64,000 bases of DNA from Tubulanus polymorphus (GCF_964204645.1 NC_134027.1:12326485-12390484); one strand, 5' to 3'. Shown: positions 59,201 through 64,000, counted from the stretch's first letter. Program-made: numbers and translations. Notes: a model not told the origin generated them from the letters alone.

Positions 59201-60171
59201 TACACTGGTATTTCCTGAGCAACTCCTCAATTCGCTAATACCTAAACTTGGTCAAGTGATACCACGTACTGCATTATATTGTAGATGTACCATAAAGTTG
59301 TTGTCTGGTAGATAGTTGGTAGAGTAAATTATTGCCTGATTTCTCTTGTCTCAATAATAAATGTGGCAACTGTTTATGTGGGAATGATAACTAGTCATCC
59401 TCATATCGAATTTTGGCTTCTTGATGGTGCAAGGTGTTATTATAATTTTATCATGGGGAATTGATGTATATGTGAGTGCATGTGTACCCTGGATCAGGTC
59501 AATTTACTTATTCTTTTGCTTTGTCCCCCAATCTTACAGAAGATGTCCTATTGAAACTATCCTAGCCTATTGTCATATAGATTCTAAATATTGGATAATA
59601 ATCAATCTGAATGATATGACTAACCATTAACCTACAGTTATGTAGAAATTAGATTCGTGATGTCATCAGTCTTTAGATAAAAAGTTTTTATCATTAATGG
59701 CACCTCGCTGTCAACCATAGATGCTAAAAAAGTTTTGAAAAAATTCTCAAACTCTTATCCATCATCAATGGGCGGTGGTCAGTAATGCTCTACAACTGTG
59801 TATTTGATTTACAATTTTGTACCATACTTATTATTTCACAATAACTTTCAGTAAGTTTTGGATCAAAAGTATTAATTAAGGTGCTCACAGTATGTTAGAT
59901 ATTATTATTATTGTGTGTTATAGCTACTCAACTTAGCATGATCGAGGTTAGTTTGAGTGCTATGAAAATGAATTTGTTGTTCCATGACAGCTTGATTATA
60001 GTCATCAGGCCTATAGTTTTTGGTGAATTTTTGATATTGTAGGTAGACGCTGCCAGTTTGGAGACTAGTCTTGAAGAGCAGAATGGTAAATACCAAGAAC
60101 AGTTGACGGAGATGCAAGCTAGTCTTAATCAATCATTCCAAGATAATGATGACATCATGCTTCAGTTGAAG
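23184..60171 (+). CDS. GRIPAP1: GRIPAP1 (GRASP-1), exons 1-15, 5' half of the gene
   Basis: Fifteen exons join in phase to 426 codons without a stop, against about 840 aa for the vertebrate protein; the rest lies beyond the window. Identity rests on collinear matches to GRIPAP1: LSDDEFHRMQ, LLELRTQNYQL, SKSKKAK, SQEEDFRLQNETLM, IQAQNSALQKNL, AEKLKKKQENF and KLQDEKEKM. The product is a long coiled-coil protein. In vertebrates GRASP-1 is a Rab4 effector on recycling endosomes, binds GRIP1 and helps recycle AMPA receptors. Residues 1-426 are nearly all heptad-rich, with an acidic Ser/Thr-rich break in exons 7-8. Introns total more than 35 kb and carry most transposons of the window. Every inserted element found lies in introns. 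Confidence 0.92.
23765..23836 (-). repeat. tRNA-like sequence, probably a SINE head
   Basis: The minus strand reads a pol III A box (GGTGGTCTAGTGG) and a B box (GGGCTCAAATCCCG) at tRNA spacing, similar to tRNA-Glu/Gly/Asp. The acceptor stem does not pair well, so it is not a functional tRNA gene. Confidence 0.5.
23870..23985. repeat. degenerate interstitial telomere-like repeats (CCCTAA)n
   Basis: About ten CCCTAA hexamers with variants (CCCTAT, CCCTAG) are interspersed with short unrelated words such as CTCTGGACCTTCTAGA. They lie within GRIPAP1 intron 1. Confidence 0.8.
24610..24629. repeat. 20-bp palindrome ahead of the transposase start
   Basis: TACTCGGGTATACCCGAGTA is a perfect palindrome 6 bp upstream of the ATG. 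It contains the ACTCGGG motif that recurs near both ends of the element, so it may be a binding site for the element's own proteins. Confidence 0.7.
24636..25817 (+). pseudogene. PIF/Harbinger DDE transposase (one frameshift)
   Basis: The first part starts at ATG 24636 (MASFRKKKTILALVLFLRQY) and runs into a stop near 24758. The continuation lies one frame away from about 24745 (VPRIENYVEETVPSYSFDDF), so a single-base indel near 24740-24755 has broken it. An intron is evident at 24948-25023 (CTAG|gtgggt to caccag|GCACT), restoring LGTPESFRSLADRFNVPKST with a helix-turn-helix. The catalytic core is GCVDGCHI, DARVLRNS, LGDSAYPL and AIERAFGQLKGRFR (the D, D and E). The end is a TAG at 25817. Total length would be near 365 aa, normal for the family. 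Harbinger transposases act with a partner DNA-binding protein, here the MADF gene opposite. Confidence 0.85.
26052..28044 (-). pseudogene. PIF/Harbinger MADF/Myb-like protein, four exons, one frameshift
   Basis: The exons on the minus strand are 28044-27936 (MAGKMVDVIRFALN start), 27217-27107, 26788-26711 and 26624-26052. All three junctions keep phase with GT..AG. Exon 4 holds a MADF/SANT-like domain (VRYDWTVVSTRKLLAVIKDN, then VWRKIAEEM, CVDKWKNLKKAYR, FVFADQMHDIMG). At about 26300-26318 the frame shifts: one frame ends at 26278, while the other continues as an acidic, then basic tail (RKRKAP) with a C-terminal helix and ends at 26052. Such proteins bind the transposon ends and import or guide the transposase. 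It is transcribed toward the transposase gene. Confidence 0.75.
28354..30438 (+). mobile_element. pearl-like (Helitron-associated) repeat, copy 1
   Basis: The left part starts AGCCCACTTGGGACT, then TTGCGTTCACTTTTCGTCCG with a short TCCG microsatellite. Next come about 500 bp of conserved sequence and four core repeats of about 155 bp, each holding 'ggtcaccagggggcgttgaa'. The end is CCCAAGTGGGCATGG then CCCTGGACCCCTAG. A tetranucleotide microsatellite plus tandem cores is the layout of bivalve pearl elements and related Helitron-associated repeats. One core is split by a hAT-like MITE. The long minus frame at 29660-30331 comes from reading through cores and MITE and is not a gene. Confidence 0.7.
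29222..30059. mobile_element. hAT-like MITE nested in the pearl-like repeat
   Basis: The termini are CAGAGCTGCCAACC and its inverse. It sits in the core phrase 'ccaggggg', parts of which flank both sides, an imperfect 8-bp duplication. The interior is rich in GTCCCGT/GTCCCTG words. Confidence 0.75.
31253..31319 (+). CDS. GRIPAP1: GRIPAP1 exon 2 (residues 16-38)
   Basis: The acceptor is cgtag|TTGCAG and the donor is GAG|gtaagt, phase 1. It encodes LQLLELRTQNYQLDDTCKRQ plus two residues. An alternative acceptor six bases downstream (ttgcag) would drop LQ; the upstream one better fits the vertebrate RMQAQLLELR. Confidence 0.9.
31320..32475 (+). other. GRIPAP1 intron 2, with a GTCAGGGAA-rich repeat remnant
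   Basis: The stretch at 31900-32150 repeats words such as CAGGGAAT, AAAAGTCAGGGGAAA and GTCATGGAA and begins CAGGGTGACCACTC. This is the look of a decayed hAT-type MITE. The rest is plain intron. Confidence 0.45.
32476..32537 (+). CDS. GRIPAP1: GRIPAP1 exon 3
   Basis: The acceptor is cttcag|ATATTG and the donor is AATAGG|gtaact. The exon is 62 nt and restores phase 0. It encodes DIDTFKQQVESLSKELQKAN-R, a coiled-coil segment aligned with the family. Confidence 0.9.
32538..33759 (+). other. GRIPAP1 intron 3
   Basis: No gene is seen. The minus-strand frame at 33396-33698 has no recognisable domain. Confidence 0.6.
33760..33786 (+). CDS. GRIPAP1: GRIPAP1 exon 4 (27-nt micro-exon)
   Basis: The acceptor is ttttgcag|ACTATC and the donor is GCCAAG|gtatgt. 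It encodes TISKSKKAK, matching the ALSKSKKAQ of the vertebrate protein, and is phase 0 on both sides. Confidence 0.88.
34216..34520 (-). repeat. diverged relative of the repeat in the 1.18-kb arms
   Basis: The plus strand shares 'acaagaaaattaa', 'gaattatttgatgcctt' and 'gaaaaaaatgtggaat' with 8280-8345. The minus strand encodes a short frame with FSKASNNSFIINFL, comparable to FSQASNNLLKLIFL in the arm. It may be the 3' part of a non-LTR retrotransposon frame; the family is not identified. Confidence 0.5.
34604..35061. mobile_element. MITE with CCGTAAAAACCGG termini and TA duplication
   Basis: The inverted termini CCGTAAAAACCGGCATATAA and, from the right, CCGTAAAAACCGGCGTATAA are flanked by TA (34602-34603 and 35062-35063). 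Internal phrases 'cgacttatacgcc' repeat. It is probably a Tc1/pogo-type MITE. The frame at 34883-35089 is not a gene. Confidence 0.8.
35238..35345 (+). CDS. GRIPAP1: GRIPAP1 exon 5
   Basis: The acceptor is ttttcag|GAAATT and the donor is ACAACG|gtgagt. It is 108 nt, phase 0. It encodes EIESLSQDNEALQRKL then ISQEEDFRLQNETLM, the most diagnostic GRIPAP1 stretch. Confidence 0.95.
35346..36281 (+). other. GRIPAP1 intron 5, with a possible MITE
   Basis: The stretch at 35715-36040 is bounded by TTCCCACAG and its inverse CTGTGGGAA and is rich in TTTGGGAA words, a probable small MITE without a clear duplication. Otherwise it is plain intron. Confidence 0.5.
36282..36423 (+). CDS. GRIPAP1: GRIPAP1 exon 6
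   Basis: The acceptor is cccttcag|CTTGTG and the donor is ACCA|gtaagt. It is 142 nt, phase 0 to 1. It encodes LVANNEKLEKEISS, an acidic linker, and ELRRIQAQNSALQKNLT. Confidence 0.9.
36734..36872 (+). CDS. GRIPAP1: GRIPAP1 exon 7
   Basis: The acceptor is ttttctag|GCCAAC and the donor is AACAG|gttaga. It is 139 nt. It encodes QQEKYDEEILRLQGTIKVLQ and following coiled coil, then a Gly/Pro-containing break GQRGTPAGDEN. Confidence 0.85.
37225..37304 (+). CDS. GRIPAP1: GRIPAP1 exon 8
   Basis: The acceptor is tttcttcag|TGATAC and the donor is AAAAAG|gtgcgt. It is 80 nt. It encodes an acidic, Ser/Thr-rich linker (SDTRSVEGQSDNETSVNES). Confidence 0.8.
37493..38263. mobile_element. pogo/Tc1-like MITE with TA duplication
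   Basis: The left end CTGTCGACCTCGCTTTAA and the right end, reverse-complemented, CGGTCGACCTCGATTTAA are flanked by TA at 37491-37492 and 38264-38265. Subterminal 'ctttaatcgtc' repeats are present. The minus frames at 37643-38013 are not recognisable. Confidence 0.75.
38339..38870 (-). repeat. pearl-like repeat, diverged minus-strand copy
   Basis: The minus strand carries the family end (GGGCATAGCG and CTGGACCCC) and two or three decayed cores with 'ccagggggtgttgaatag'. Confidence 0.65.
39684..39785 (+). CDS. GRIPAP1: GRIPAP1 exon 9
   Basis: The acceptor is cttttttcag|AAGATT and the donor is TTAATG|gtatgt. It is 102 nt. It encodes EDYMAKLRSTSINELM and then DSELNSQKLQEQLKLVN. Confidence 0.85.
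39897..40579. mobile_element. piggyBac-like internally deleted element
   Basis: It is flanked by TTAA on both sides (39893-39896 and 40580-40583) with termini CTCTTATCTGACCA and its inverse GGTCAGATAAGAG. The TTAA duplication is the mark of piggyBac. Part of an acidic coding region remains inside. Confidence 0.8.
40151..40390 (+). pseudogene. acidic N-terminal remnant of a piggyBac-like transposase
   Basis: From about 40151 an open frame reads STEDSDSNNEDFISESESES followed by more Asp/Glu-rich sequence and ends at a TGA near 40388. An acidic N-terminus is usual for piggyBac transposases. The DDD catalytic domain is missing, so the element cannot move itself. Confidence 0.55.
42515..42590. 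mobile_element. 76-bp hairpin, MITE-like
   Basis: AAGGCCCCCGCACACGAG is opposed by CTCGTGTACCGGGGCCTT with a 40-nt middle. The frames on both strands here (42408-42741) are passive read-through. Confidence 0.6.
42723..43999 (+). mobile_element. pearl-like (Helitron-associated) repeat, copy 2, uninterrupted
   Basis: It starts AGCCCACTTGGGACTTTAGT followed by GTCCGTCCGTTCGGCCGTCC, then the same 500-bp left part as copy 1. Four cores spaced about 146-163 bp follow ('ccagggggcgttgaata' near 43450, 43613, 43759 and 43912), and the end is CCCAAGTGGGC then CTGGACCCCTAG. The ends can pair (GCCCACTTGGG with CCCAAGTGGGC). It lies 165 bp upstream of exon 10. Confidence 0.75.
44164..44234 (+). CDS. GRIPAP1: GRIPAP1 exon 10
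   Basis: The acceptor is gaattccag|AGATGA and the donor is TCACAG|gtaaaa. It is 71 nt, ending in phase 0. It encodes EMKLSLDTEHEENKILKDQI then ANSQ, aligned with the VELKWEMEKEEKRLLWEQL region of the vertebrate protein. Confidence 0.88.
45576..46344. mobile_element. deleted element with GGCTGGCTTATGTCGAC termini and a MADF relic
   Basis: The inverted termini GGCTGGCTTATGTCGACAAG and GGCTGGCTCATGTCGACAAG are bordered by TTAA on the left and TTTAA on the right. CCTACCG/TAGGCG words are repeated along both arms. A short MADF coding relic in the middle suggests descent from a PIF/Harbinger-like element. The frames at 45447-45880 are arm repeats. Confidence 0.65.
45951..46070 (+). pseudogene. N-terminal MADF-domain relic
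   Basis: The ATG at 45951 opens MSDDWTEDLETKLVELW, then an in-frame stop, then EWPSLYDVTSTLYSKQNQKD. This is the start of a MADF domain (L-x-E-L-W ... P-x-L-Y-D). The rest of the domain is gone. Confidence 0.6.
46541..46726. repeat. hairpin-headed sequence (AGATTCAGC-GCA-GCTGAATCT)
   Basis: A 9-bp stem hairpin at about 46532-46552 is followed by ATTAGTATT. The hairpin at 60368-60397 is followed by the similar ATTGAGATT. It may be the start of a repeat family. The rest of the stretch is plain. Confidence 0.35.
46727..46851 (+). repeat. 120-bp direct repeat, upstream copy
   Basis: It runs from ACTACAAAAGAAGAAATAAA to GTGATGATAGTGCCCTCG. The same sequence, lacking two 4-bp pieces, occurs at 49171-49288 on the other side of the truncated DIRS-like element. 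Confidence 0.85.
46852..49170 (+). mobile_element. DIRS-like retrotransposon, copy 1 (5' part and gag)
   Basis: The left end carries a terminal repeat, TATTTCCGTCGAGTACTGTA then CCCTTTCCTATGG. This sequence is found inverted at the right end of copy 2 (58340-58490), as in DIRS elements. A gag-like region follows, then an RT fragment, and the copy breaks off at 'cctcattcttgga'. Compared with copy 2 about 880 bp of RT is missing (after 'ggggacgtct') and everything downstream is lost. Confidence 0.75.
47180..49163 (+). pseudogene. DIRS-like Gag with fused RT fragment (frameshifted)
   Basis: The first frame (47180-48565, 461 codons) starts MPPPPKGQHRGGEGCGHLFG. It has Cys/His-rich clusters (CASCRRK, CKICEVWTEDHW), Pro/Ser- and Arg/Ser-rich stretches and the RDRHRSRHDRRD basic patch. 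Near 48490 the frame shifts; the continuation (GLEHFHFPPPEQGMKSG, then GAFRSAYYATPG and ILDNLTRVG) runs to about 49023. After an internal deletion a piece of reverse transcriptase follows with YLDDW (49102-49116, the catalytic pair). It cannot make a working product. Confidence 0.7.
49171..49288 (+). repeat. 120-bp direct repeat, downstream copy
   Basis: It is the partner of 46727-46851. It joins the broken end of the DIRS-like element directly and continues into normal intron (GTGCCCTCG then ttttagtaatac). Confidence 0.85.
50518..50597 (+). CDS. GRIPAP1: GRIPAP1 exon 11
   Basis: The acceptor is ttttttcag|AAATGT and the donor is GAAAA|gtaaaa. It is 80 nt, ending in phase 2. It encodes KCLHEQLALRSEEVEKLAEK then LKKKQE, nearly identical to the vertebrate LSEKLKKKQES. 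Confidence 0.92.
50598..51727 (+). other. GRIPAP1 intron 11
   Basis: It contains a complete-looking SINE (50902-51222). The rest is plain intron. Confidence 0.6.
50902..51222 (-). mobile_element. tRNA-derived SINE
   Basis: Read on the minus strand, the head (51222-51151) has an A box TGGCCGAGTGG and a B box GGGTTCGAACACC, most like tRNA-Ser/Leu. A conserved body follows (with CCCAGGAGTAAATGGGTACC) and a tail GCGCTATATAAATGTCAATT followed by (ATT)n. Length is about 320 bp, normal for a SINE. Confidence 0.85.
51728..51775 (+). CDS. GRIPAP1: GRIPAP1 exon 12
   Basis: The acceptor is tttaccag|CTTTAA and the donor is TTCAC|gtatgt. It is 48 nt. With the previous exon it gives QENFKKLQDEKEKMYCEF, matching the vertebrate QESFCRLQTEKETLF. 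Confidence 0.9.
52403..52502 (+). CDS. GRIPAP1: GRIPAP1 exon 13
   Basis: The acceptor is aatcatatag|GCAAAA and the donor is AATAAG|gtatgt. It is 100 nt, ending in phase 0. It encodes QKLDESQKAKDEEIAVLIEQ then NTRMQDEIHKANK. Confidence 0.88.
52503..53215 (+). other. GRIPAP1 intron 13
   Basis: This is plain AT-rich intron; a direct duplication of 'cagtattgcg' lies at about 53090-53110. Confidence 0.5.
53216..53293 (+). CDS. GRIPAP1: GRIPAP1 exon 14
   Basis: The acceptor is gttaattag|TGCATG and the donor is AATCAG|gtctgt. It is 78 nt, phase 0. It encodes CMDDYKEKASKRIHELEDVV then SSLNNQ. Confidence 0.82.
55397..55792 (+). pseudogene. DIRS-like Gag C-terminal part
   Basis: MDSSSKARLPDMVSNSLLRV aligns with the copy 1 gag end (48975 onward). 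It then continues into the basic, Ser/Gly-rich C-terminus that copy 1 lost. It ends at TAA 55792. Confidence 0.7.
55814..56470 (+). pseudogene. DIRS-like reverse transcriptase (broken)
   Basis: Recognisable segments are GVIKPVCNETSPSWFFQIFM, VPKATGGHLSSLNKHLDIPR and LRPGQWAASLDLKD, followed by a stop at 56206. After a frame change come MKWKGRQFQFRSLPFGLSTA and PWVFTKLV (56256-56340), then FLDDWLIVANSAQECREAMT (56388 onward) with the catalytic DD. At least two frame breaks make it non-functional. Confidence 0.75.
56871..57933 (+). pseudogene. DIRS-like tyrosine recombinase (broken)
   Basis: The N-terminal SAM-like part is intact (GSKRPSTSTIYDAKWGHFAD, then TIKGYRSAISHTLRASGRP). The catalytic domain is broken by stops and frame changes around 57350-57600. 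It then resumes with SHQERSMATSCAAF (the H-x-x-R box) and SPSTFTSFYLRDV, whose Tyr is the expected nucleophile. In working elements this enzyme integrates the circular DNA intermediate. Confidence 0.8.
58225..58490. repeat. terminal hairpin of the DIRS-like element
   Basis: ATTACAATTTTTGGAACTAA and the following GTATTTCCGAGTAGTACTTA are mirrored from 58430 to 58490. The central part holds 'gatcgccaatggttttt' inverted relative to the left end of copy 1 (46915). Confidence 0.8.
60043..60171 (+). CDS. GRIPAP1: GRIPAP1 exon 15 (last exon in the window)
   Basis: The acceptor is gatattgtag|GTAGAC and the donor is TTGAAG|gtaact. It is 129 nt, phase 0. It encodes VDAASLETSLEEQNGKYQEQ and then QLTEMQASLNQSFQDNDD. 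Later exons lie beyond 64000. Confidence 0.85.
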
Positions 60172-60367
60172 GTAACTCACGTGATCCATATATTGTTCAA
60201 ATGTAATATTTGCGACGTTGGTCTGGATTTAGCATTGTTATTAGTTAAACTTAGTCCCTATAGTCCGCAGTTTGTAATTGTGAATATTCTTCATAGAAGC
60301 TTGGAATAATCTCAATGATTACTCCAAGGTTGAAGTGGGTGGTTCTGCATGGACTTAAAACATTATT

Positions 60368-60397
60368 AGGGTTTTCTGTTACATCACAGAAAACCCT
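60368..60397. repeat. 12-bp stem hairpin with adjacent (TTA)n microsatellite
   Basis: AGGGTTTTCTGT, loop TACATC, ACAGAAAACCCT. It is followed by ATTGAGATTCGCG and a (TTA)n tract at 60416-60446. It looks like the terminus of a repeat. Confidence 0.7.
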
Positions 60398-60579
60398 ATT
60401 GAGATTCGCGTGTTTCTTATTATTATTATTATTATTATTATTATTTTTTTCCACACATTTTTTGTCAAAAGTACATAGGCTTTTTTACATTACCGCTGTT
60501 GCCGATACGATCCGTTTGATATCATTCAGCTCACTTCGATCTACAAATACTCCGTGCAAATTTTGAAGAATCAACGTTA

Positions 60580-61035
60580 CAAAAGCACTGTCAAGCCGTA
60601 AACATCGAAAATTGAGCCCCATTCAAAGAGCCGACATGTTTTTCTAAGTCGTCTTTCCGAAATCTACCGCACGTTTCTTGTCACATCGATTATCAATTCA
60701 AGCATAAATTAACAAATTTATTACCCAAAAATTGCACATTCTGTCGCGGTTTTTAAAAACTAATTTTAACAATAACCCATTTTCCTCATCAAATTATAAT
60801 ACCAATACACAGGAAATTTACTACTTTAGACTTTAAAAGCGCTGTCGAGCCGTAAACATCGACAAATCGACGTGTGTCACTACATCGTCGTTCCGGGAAT
60901 CAGCTGCGAGTTTCTTCTCATTCTGAGAATCAAATCGAGTACAAATTAATTTATTACTACCAGTGATTTGGCTGCGGGCGTCAAGCAGTTAATTTAGCAA
61001 TACCTATTTTTCTTTACCAAATTTACCGTGTTTTT
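60580..61035 (+). repeat. diverged tandem duplication, about 255-bp unit
   Basis: 'agcactgtcaagccgtaaacatcg' (60583 onward) returns as 'agcgctgtcgagccgtaaacatcg' at 60838. 'gtttcttctcattctgagaatcaa' similarly echoes 'gtttcttgtcacatcgattatcaa'. No coding potential is seen. The stretch 61036-61489 adds nothing recognisable. Confidence 0.6.
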
Positions 61036-61489
61036 ACTGAGATAAATCATAAGTGTACCGGGGAGTCGTAGGCCTAAACTAAACACGCCGAAGAGATATA
61101 GCGGAGAAAAGCTGTTATGTCGACGAGGTATCAAAATAAAAGAATATATTACTTTATTCGGCCCCGGGCCTCCATATCAATACCATCAATACTCTATATT
61201 TCCTACAGTACATACCGATCATTGTCAAATCCACAAGGTATTTACTAAATACAAGTATAAAACACACTCCTATCCGTATGCTGGACTCACACTTGACATT
61301 CGGAGTAAGCGTTCGCTGTGGGGGAAAGGAGATCGTTCGCTGTGTCGCTTGAAGTGTTTATCGAGTTTTACGCGACCTTAAAGCTTTAGTATGGTGGCTG
61401 ATAAGATAAAAAAACACGAATATGCAAATGAGGGCGACATTACGACAAAACGACAAAACTAAAATAATGTGAGAAAACAATGATTTTGA

Positions 61490-63890
61490 TTTTGTCGCCC
61501 GCGACAATTCATTATTTTGGTTTTATATTTTGTTTTTGTCGCCCGCGACAATTTTCTTTTTTAGTTTTGTCCCCTGCGACAATTCAATATTTTGGTTTTA
61601 TCGCCCGCGATAATTCATTATTTTGGTTTTGTCGCCTGAGAAAATTCATTATTTTGGTTTTATCGCCCGCGACAATTCATTATTACGGTTTTATCGCCCG
61701 CGACAATTCATTATTTTGGTTTTGTCGCCCGCGACAATTCACCATTTTGGTTTTGTCGCCCGCGACAATTCACCATTTTGGTTTTGTCGCCCGCGACAAT
61801 TCATTATTTTGGTTTTATCGCCCGCGACAATTCATTATTTTGGTTTTACCGCCCGCGACAATTCATTATTTTGGTTTTGTCGCCCCGACAATTCTTTTTT
61901 TGGTTTTGTCGCCCGCGACAATTCAATATTTTGGTTTTGTCGCCCGCGACAATTCATTATTTTGGTTTTATCGCCCACGACAATTCAATATTTTGGTTTT
62001 ATCGCCCGCGATAATTCATTATTTTGGTTTTATCGCCCACGACAATTCATTATTTTGGTTTTGTCGCCCGCGACAATTCATTATTTTAGTTTTATATTTT
62101 GTTTTTCTTTTTCTTTTTTAGTTTTGTGCTCGCGACAATTCAATATTTTGGTTTTATCACCCGCGATAATTCATTATTTTGGTTTTGTCGCCTGAGAAAA
62201 TTCATTATTTTGGTTTTATCGCCCGCGACAATTCATTATTACGGTTTTATCGCCCGCGACAATTCATTATTTTGGTTTTGTCGCCCGCGACAATTCATTA
62301 TTTTGGTTTTATCGCCCGCGACAATTCATTATTATGGTTTTACCGCCCGCGACAATTCATTATTTTGGTTTTGTCACCCCGACAATTCTTTTTTTGGTTT
62401 TGTCGCCCGCGAAAATTCAATATTTTGGTTTTGTCGCCCGCGATAATTCATTATTTTGGTTTTATCGCCCACGACAATTCATTATTTTGGTTTTGTCGCC
62501 CGAGACAATTCATTATTTTAGTTTTATCGCCCGCGACAATTCATTATTTTGGTTTTATCGCCCGCAACAATTCATTATTTTGGTTTTGTCGCCCGCGACA
62601 ATTCACCATTTTGGTTTTGTCGCCCGCGACAATTCGCCATTTTGGTTTTGTCGCCCCCGACAATTCATTATTTTGGTTTTGTCGCCCGCGACAATTCATT
62701 ATTTTGGTTTTGTCGCCCGCGACAATTCATTATTTTGGTTTTGTCACCCCGACAATTCTTTTTTTTGGTTTTGTCGCCCGTGACAATTCAATATTTTGGT
62801 TTTGTCGCCCGCGATAATTCATTATTTTGGTTTTATCGCCCGCGACAATTCGCCATTTTGGTTTTGTCGCCCGCGACAATTCATTATTTTGGTTTTGTCG
62901 CCCGCGACAATTCATTATTTTGGTTTTGTCACCCCGACAATTCTTTTTTTGGTTTTGTCGCCCGCGACAATTCAATATTTTGGTTTTGTCGCCCGCGATA
63001 ATTCATTATTTTGGTTTTATCGCCCACGACAATTCATTATTTTGGTTTTGTCGCCCGAGACAATTCATTATTTTGGTTTTATCGCACACGACAATTCATT
63101 ATTTTGGTTTTGTCGCCCGAGACAATTCATTACTTTGGTTTTATCTCCAGCGATAATTCATTATTTTGGTTTTGTCGCCCGCGACAATTCCTGTTTTTGG
63201 TTTTGACGCCCGCAACAATTAATTATTTTGGTTTTATACTTTGTTTTTATACAATTTTTTTTTGGTTTTGTCGCCAGCAACAATTCAATATTTTGGTTTT
63301 GTCGCCCGCGACAATTCATTATTTTGGTTTTATCGCCCGCGACAATTCATTATTTTGGTTTTATCGCCCGCGACAATTCAATATTTTGGTTTTATCGCCC
63401 GCGATAATTCATTATTTTGGTTTTATCGCTCGCGACAATTCATTATTTTGGTTTTGTCACCCGAGACAATTCAATATTTTAGTTTTATCGCCCGCGACAA
63501 TTCATTATTTTGGTTTTATCGCCCGCGACAATTCATTATTTTGGTTTTGTCGCCCGCGACAATTCACCATTTTGGTTTTGTCGCCCGCGACAATTCACCA
63601 TTTTGGTTTTGTCGCCCGCGACAATTCATTATTTTGGTTTTTTCGCCCGCGACAATTCACCATTTTGGTTTTATCACCCGCGACAATTCATTAGTTTGGT
63701 TTTGTTGCCCGCGACAATTCAATATTTTGGTTTTATCACCCGCGATAATTCATTATTTTGGTTTTGTCGCCTGAGAAAATTCATTATTTTGGTTTTATCG
63801 CCCGCGACAATTCATTATTACGGTTTTATCGCCCGCGACAATTCATTATTTTGGTTTTATCACCCGCGACAATTCATTAGTTTCGACAAT
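61490..63890. repeat. 31-bp minisatellite array, about 77 units
   Basis: The unit is roughly GTCGCCCGCGACAATTCATT followed by ATTTTGGTTTT. Each unit holds a GTCGC-CC-GCGAC hairpin. Variant units (CACCATT, CAATATT, GTCACCCC, CCTGAGAAA) recur in blocks. Interruptions 'ttttatattttgttttt' at about 61521, 62090 and 63232 mark longer periods. Because 31 is not a multiple of 3 and the unit lacks stops, long frames appear in all forward phases; none is a gene. Confidence 0.95.
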
Positions 63891-63897
63891 TCTTTTT

Positions 63898-64000
63898 CAG
63901 TCCACTTGGAACTTTAGTCCCAGCGGGCTATTGTGTTCACTTTTCGTCCGTCCGTCCGTCCATAGACGGAATCCAGTTATTTTGGGATGTTTTGAAGAGG
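63898..64000 (+). mobile_element. pearl-like repeat, copy 3 (cut by window end)
   Basis: It begins TCCACTTGGAACTTTAGTCC, then GTCCGTCCGTCCGTCC and ATAGACGGAATCCAG, the left end of the family. Confidence 0.85.

Larger units (their letters stand above)
53294..60042 (+). other. GRIPAP1 intron 14 (6.7 kb)
   Basis: It contains the second DIRS-like copy. The stretches 53294-55200 and 58491-60042 show no further exon or gene; the frames at 53829-54146 and 54692-54886 are unsupported. Confidence 0.6.

Noticed and set aside
61490-63890. CRISPR-like array
   Set aside because: The sequence is uniformly repetitive with no unique spacers, and the genome is animal.
61480-63917. Many long forward frames (up to 227 codons) with RPRQFIILVLSPATIHYFGF-like repeats
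   Set aside because: They come from a 31-bp unit without stops read in three phases. The same protein pattern appears in all phases, and there is no unique sequence, start context or domain.

Overview
The window is animal nuclear DNA. It shows multi-exon genes with GT..AG introns, TTAGGG-type telomere-like repeats inside an intron, and Penelope-like, DIRS-like, PIF/Harbinger, hAT-like, piggyBac-like and Tc1/pogo-like elements. A repeat family that looks like the bivalve 'pearl' elements (a TCCG microsatellite plus ~155-bp core repeats) and a tRNA-headed SINE ending in an ATATAGCGC-type tail fit a marine invertebrate, perhaps a lophotrochozoan. The species cannot be fixed from sequence alone.

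Host genes. Two host genes stand head to head. On the minus strand (21734..20553) is an intact single-exon GFOD1/2-type Gfo/Idh/MocA oxidoreductase of 393 aa. On the plus strand, starting at 23184, is GRIPAP1 (GRASP-1). I could trace fifteen exons with consistent splice phases, which join into 426 in-frame codons up to 60171; the rest lies beyond the window. The GRIPAP1 introns hold most of the mobile DNA between 23 and 64 kb.

Region 1-16.5 kb is gene-free nested transposon. A Helitron-like repeat unit ('X', my label) occurs twice head to tail, ending at 14139 and 16540; both ends carry a GC hairpin with a compensatory base change. Copy 1 is interrupted by a 5.85-kb TIR element ('Y'), by a dimer of a palindromic MITE that itself received a Penelope-like element (PLE) with a 13-bp target duplication, and by a further repeat. 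The PLE has a complete 750-codon RT plus GIY-YIG frame and a hammerhead-ribozyme-like 3' end. Its 5' part is a 1.18-kb inverted copy of DNA found 3.5 kb downstream.

Region 16.5-23.2 kb holds small MITEs (one nested pair), the GFOD gene, and the divergent intergenic region, which contains a 791-bp hAT-like MITE with a perfect 8-bp target duplication. A second, inverted copy of that MITE lies at the left edge of the window.

Region 23.2-64 kb is GRIPAP1. Intron 1 holds a two-gene PIF/Harbinger element whose transposase and MADF genes each carry a frameshift, followed by a pearl-like repeat with a nested hAT-like MITE. Intron 8 holds a pogo-like MITE, intron 9 a piggyBac-like remnant and a second pearl-like copy, and intron 10 a gag-bearing DIRS-like fragment. 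Intron 11 holds a SINE, and intron 14 a DIRS-like fragment with reverse transcriptase and tyrosine recombinase. The last 2.4 kb is a 31-bp minisatellite with higher-order structure, followed by a third pearl-like copy cut by the window edge.
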